The translations under genes and the position numbers were made by a program. DNA of 6,654 nucleotides from an uncultured Burkholderiales bacterium (lineage in GTDB: Bacteria > Pseudomonadota > Gammaproteobacteria > Burkholderiales > Burkholderiaceae_C), in the NCBI GenBank assembly GCA_903856995.1, contig CAIODK010000236.1, positions 1-6,654 of the forward strand, in the 5' to 3' direction. The notes below the pieces were generated by a model that worked only from the letters and a program-made list of their open reading frames with translations, was not told the DNA's origin and searched no databases. Of this stretch, positions 6,279 to 6,654 are shown one piece after another (the stretch's first letter is position 1; each line of letters starts with the position of its first letter).

Positions 6279-6654
6279 ATGTCAGACATCAAAGATCAAC
6301 GCAGCGCCCTCCACGCCATTGCGATCTTTGAAGCCACCAAAGGCCTCGTCGCGCTGGCGGGCTTGATAGGCGTACTTGATTTGCTTCACCGCGATGTGCG
6401 CACGATGGCGATAACACTGATTGGGCGCTTTGGCCTCAACCCTGAGGCGCACTACCCATCGCTGCTGCTGCACTACGCCGACTTATTGCCAGACGCCGAT
6501 GTGCACATGCTGGTGATGCTGGGGTTTGCCTATATTGTTCTGCGTTTGATCGAGGCCACAGGTCTGTGGCTGGGTAAAGCGTGGGGTGAGTATTTGGGTG
6601 CGCTGTCGGGTGGCATCTACATTCCTTTTGAGCTGGCCCATTTGGTGCACGAAC
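6279..6654 (+). CDS. DUF2127-type small membrane protein (3' end outside window)
   Basis: An open frame from ATG 6279 runs off the window, giving 125 residues. It has a short polar N-terminus, a first hydrophobic helix at about 13-36 (HAIAIFEATKGLVALAGLIG), a polar loop containing RFGLNPEAHYP (50-60), and a second helix at about 77-97. Next comes the stretch IEATGLWLGKAWGEYLGALS (91-110) and GGIYIPFELAHLVHE. The FEA.KG start and the RLIEA.GLW...W.E.L..LSGGIY.P.E pattern are what I recall of DUF2127, a family of about 150-170 residues with no known function. If so, some 25-45 residues are missing. It starts 1 nt after the argH stop with no Shine-Dalgarno, so it is probably co-transcribed with argH and translated by coupling. 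Nothing links it mechanistically to arginine synthesis. Confidence 0.75.
   Translation, partial: MSDIKDQRSALHAIAIFEATKGLVALAGLIGVLDLLHRDVRTMAITLIGRFGLNPEAHYPSLLLHYADLLPDADVHMLVMLGFAYIVLRLIEATGLWLGKAWGEYLGALSGGIYIPFELAHLVHE

Noticed and set aside
1..6654. Mobile element, CRISPR array, tRNA or rRNA, prophage or defence system
   Set aside because: No terminal repeats, spaced direct repeats, transposase or integrase motifs or RNA gene signatures were seen; the window is almost fully filled by housekeeping genes in conserved order.

Overview
This is a chromosomal housekeeping segment from a Gram-negative bacterium, most likely a betaproteobacterium of the order Burkholderiales and plausibly Comamonadaceae. 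I base this on the gene order hemC-hemD-hemX-hemY, the style of the RNase E tail, the HemC cofactor-loop sequence, the moderately high GC content and the AT-poor promoters. The taxonomic call rests on recalled family features, not on a database search.

Layout, left to right. Positions 2-511 (+) are the 3' end of a gene for ribonuclease E (rne): a low-complexity Arg/Glu-rich tail with an in-frame 9-bp repeat, then a conserved C-terminal end. A short gap (512-550) with a perfect 6-bp GCAA hairpin separates it from the convergent haem operon on the minus strand. That operon, read right to left, is hemC (4702-3764), hemD (3748-2933), hemX (2936-1854) and hemY (1852-551). Its genes are packed very tightly: a 15-nt spacer, a 4-nt ATGA overlap and a 1-nt spacer. 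This implies one transcript with translational coupling.

A compact divergent intergenic region (4703-4825) carries a candidate promoter for each direction. On its right is argH (4826-6277, +), the last enzyme of arginine biosynthesis. One nucleotide after its stop begins a small membrane protein of the DUF2127 type (6279 onwards), cut off by the window end.

How the genes work together: HemC polymerises four porphobilinogens into hydroxymethylbilane, and HemD cyclises this to uroporphyrinogen III, the common precursor of haem, sirohaem and corrinoids. HemX and HemY are inner-membrane proteins with no settled catalytic role, encoded with them in proteobacteria. ArgH and RNase E are functionally unrelated neighbours.

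I found no mobile element, CRISPR array, tRNA, rRNA or clear foreign island. Nothing here looks like a novel system. The points most worth checking are a probable leaderless argH mRNA, the hemC start codon, two intergenic hairpins and the uncharacterised DUF2127 gene tied to argH.
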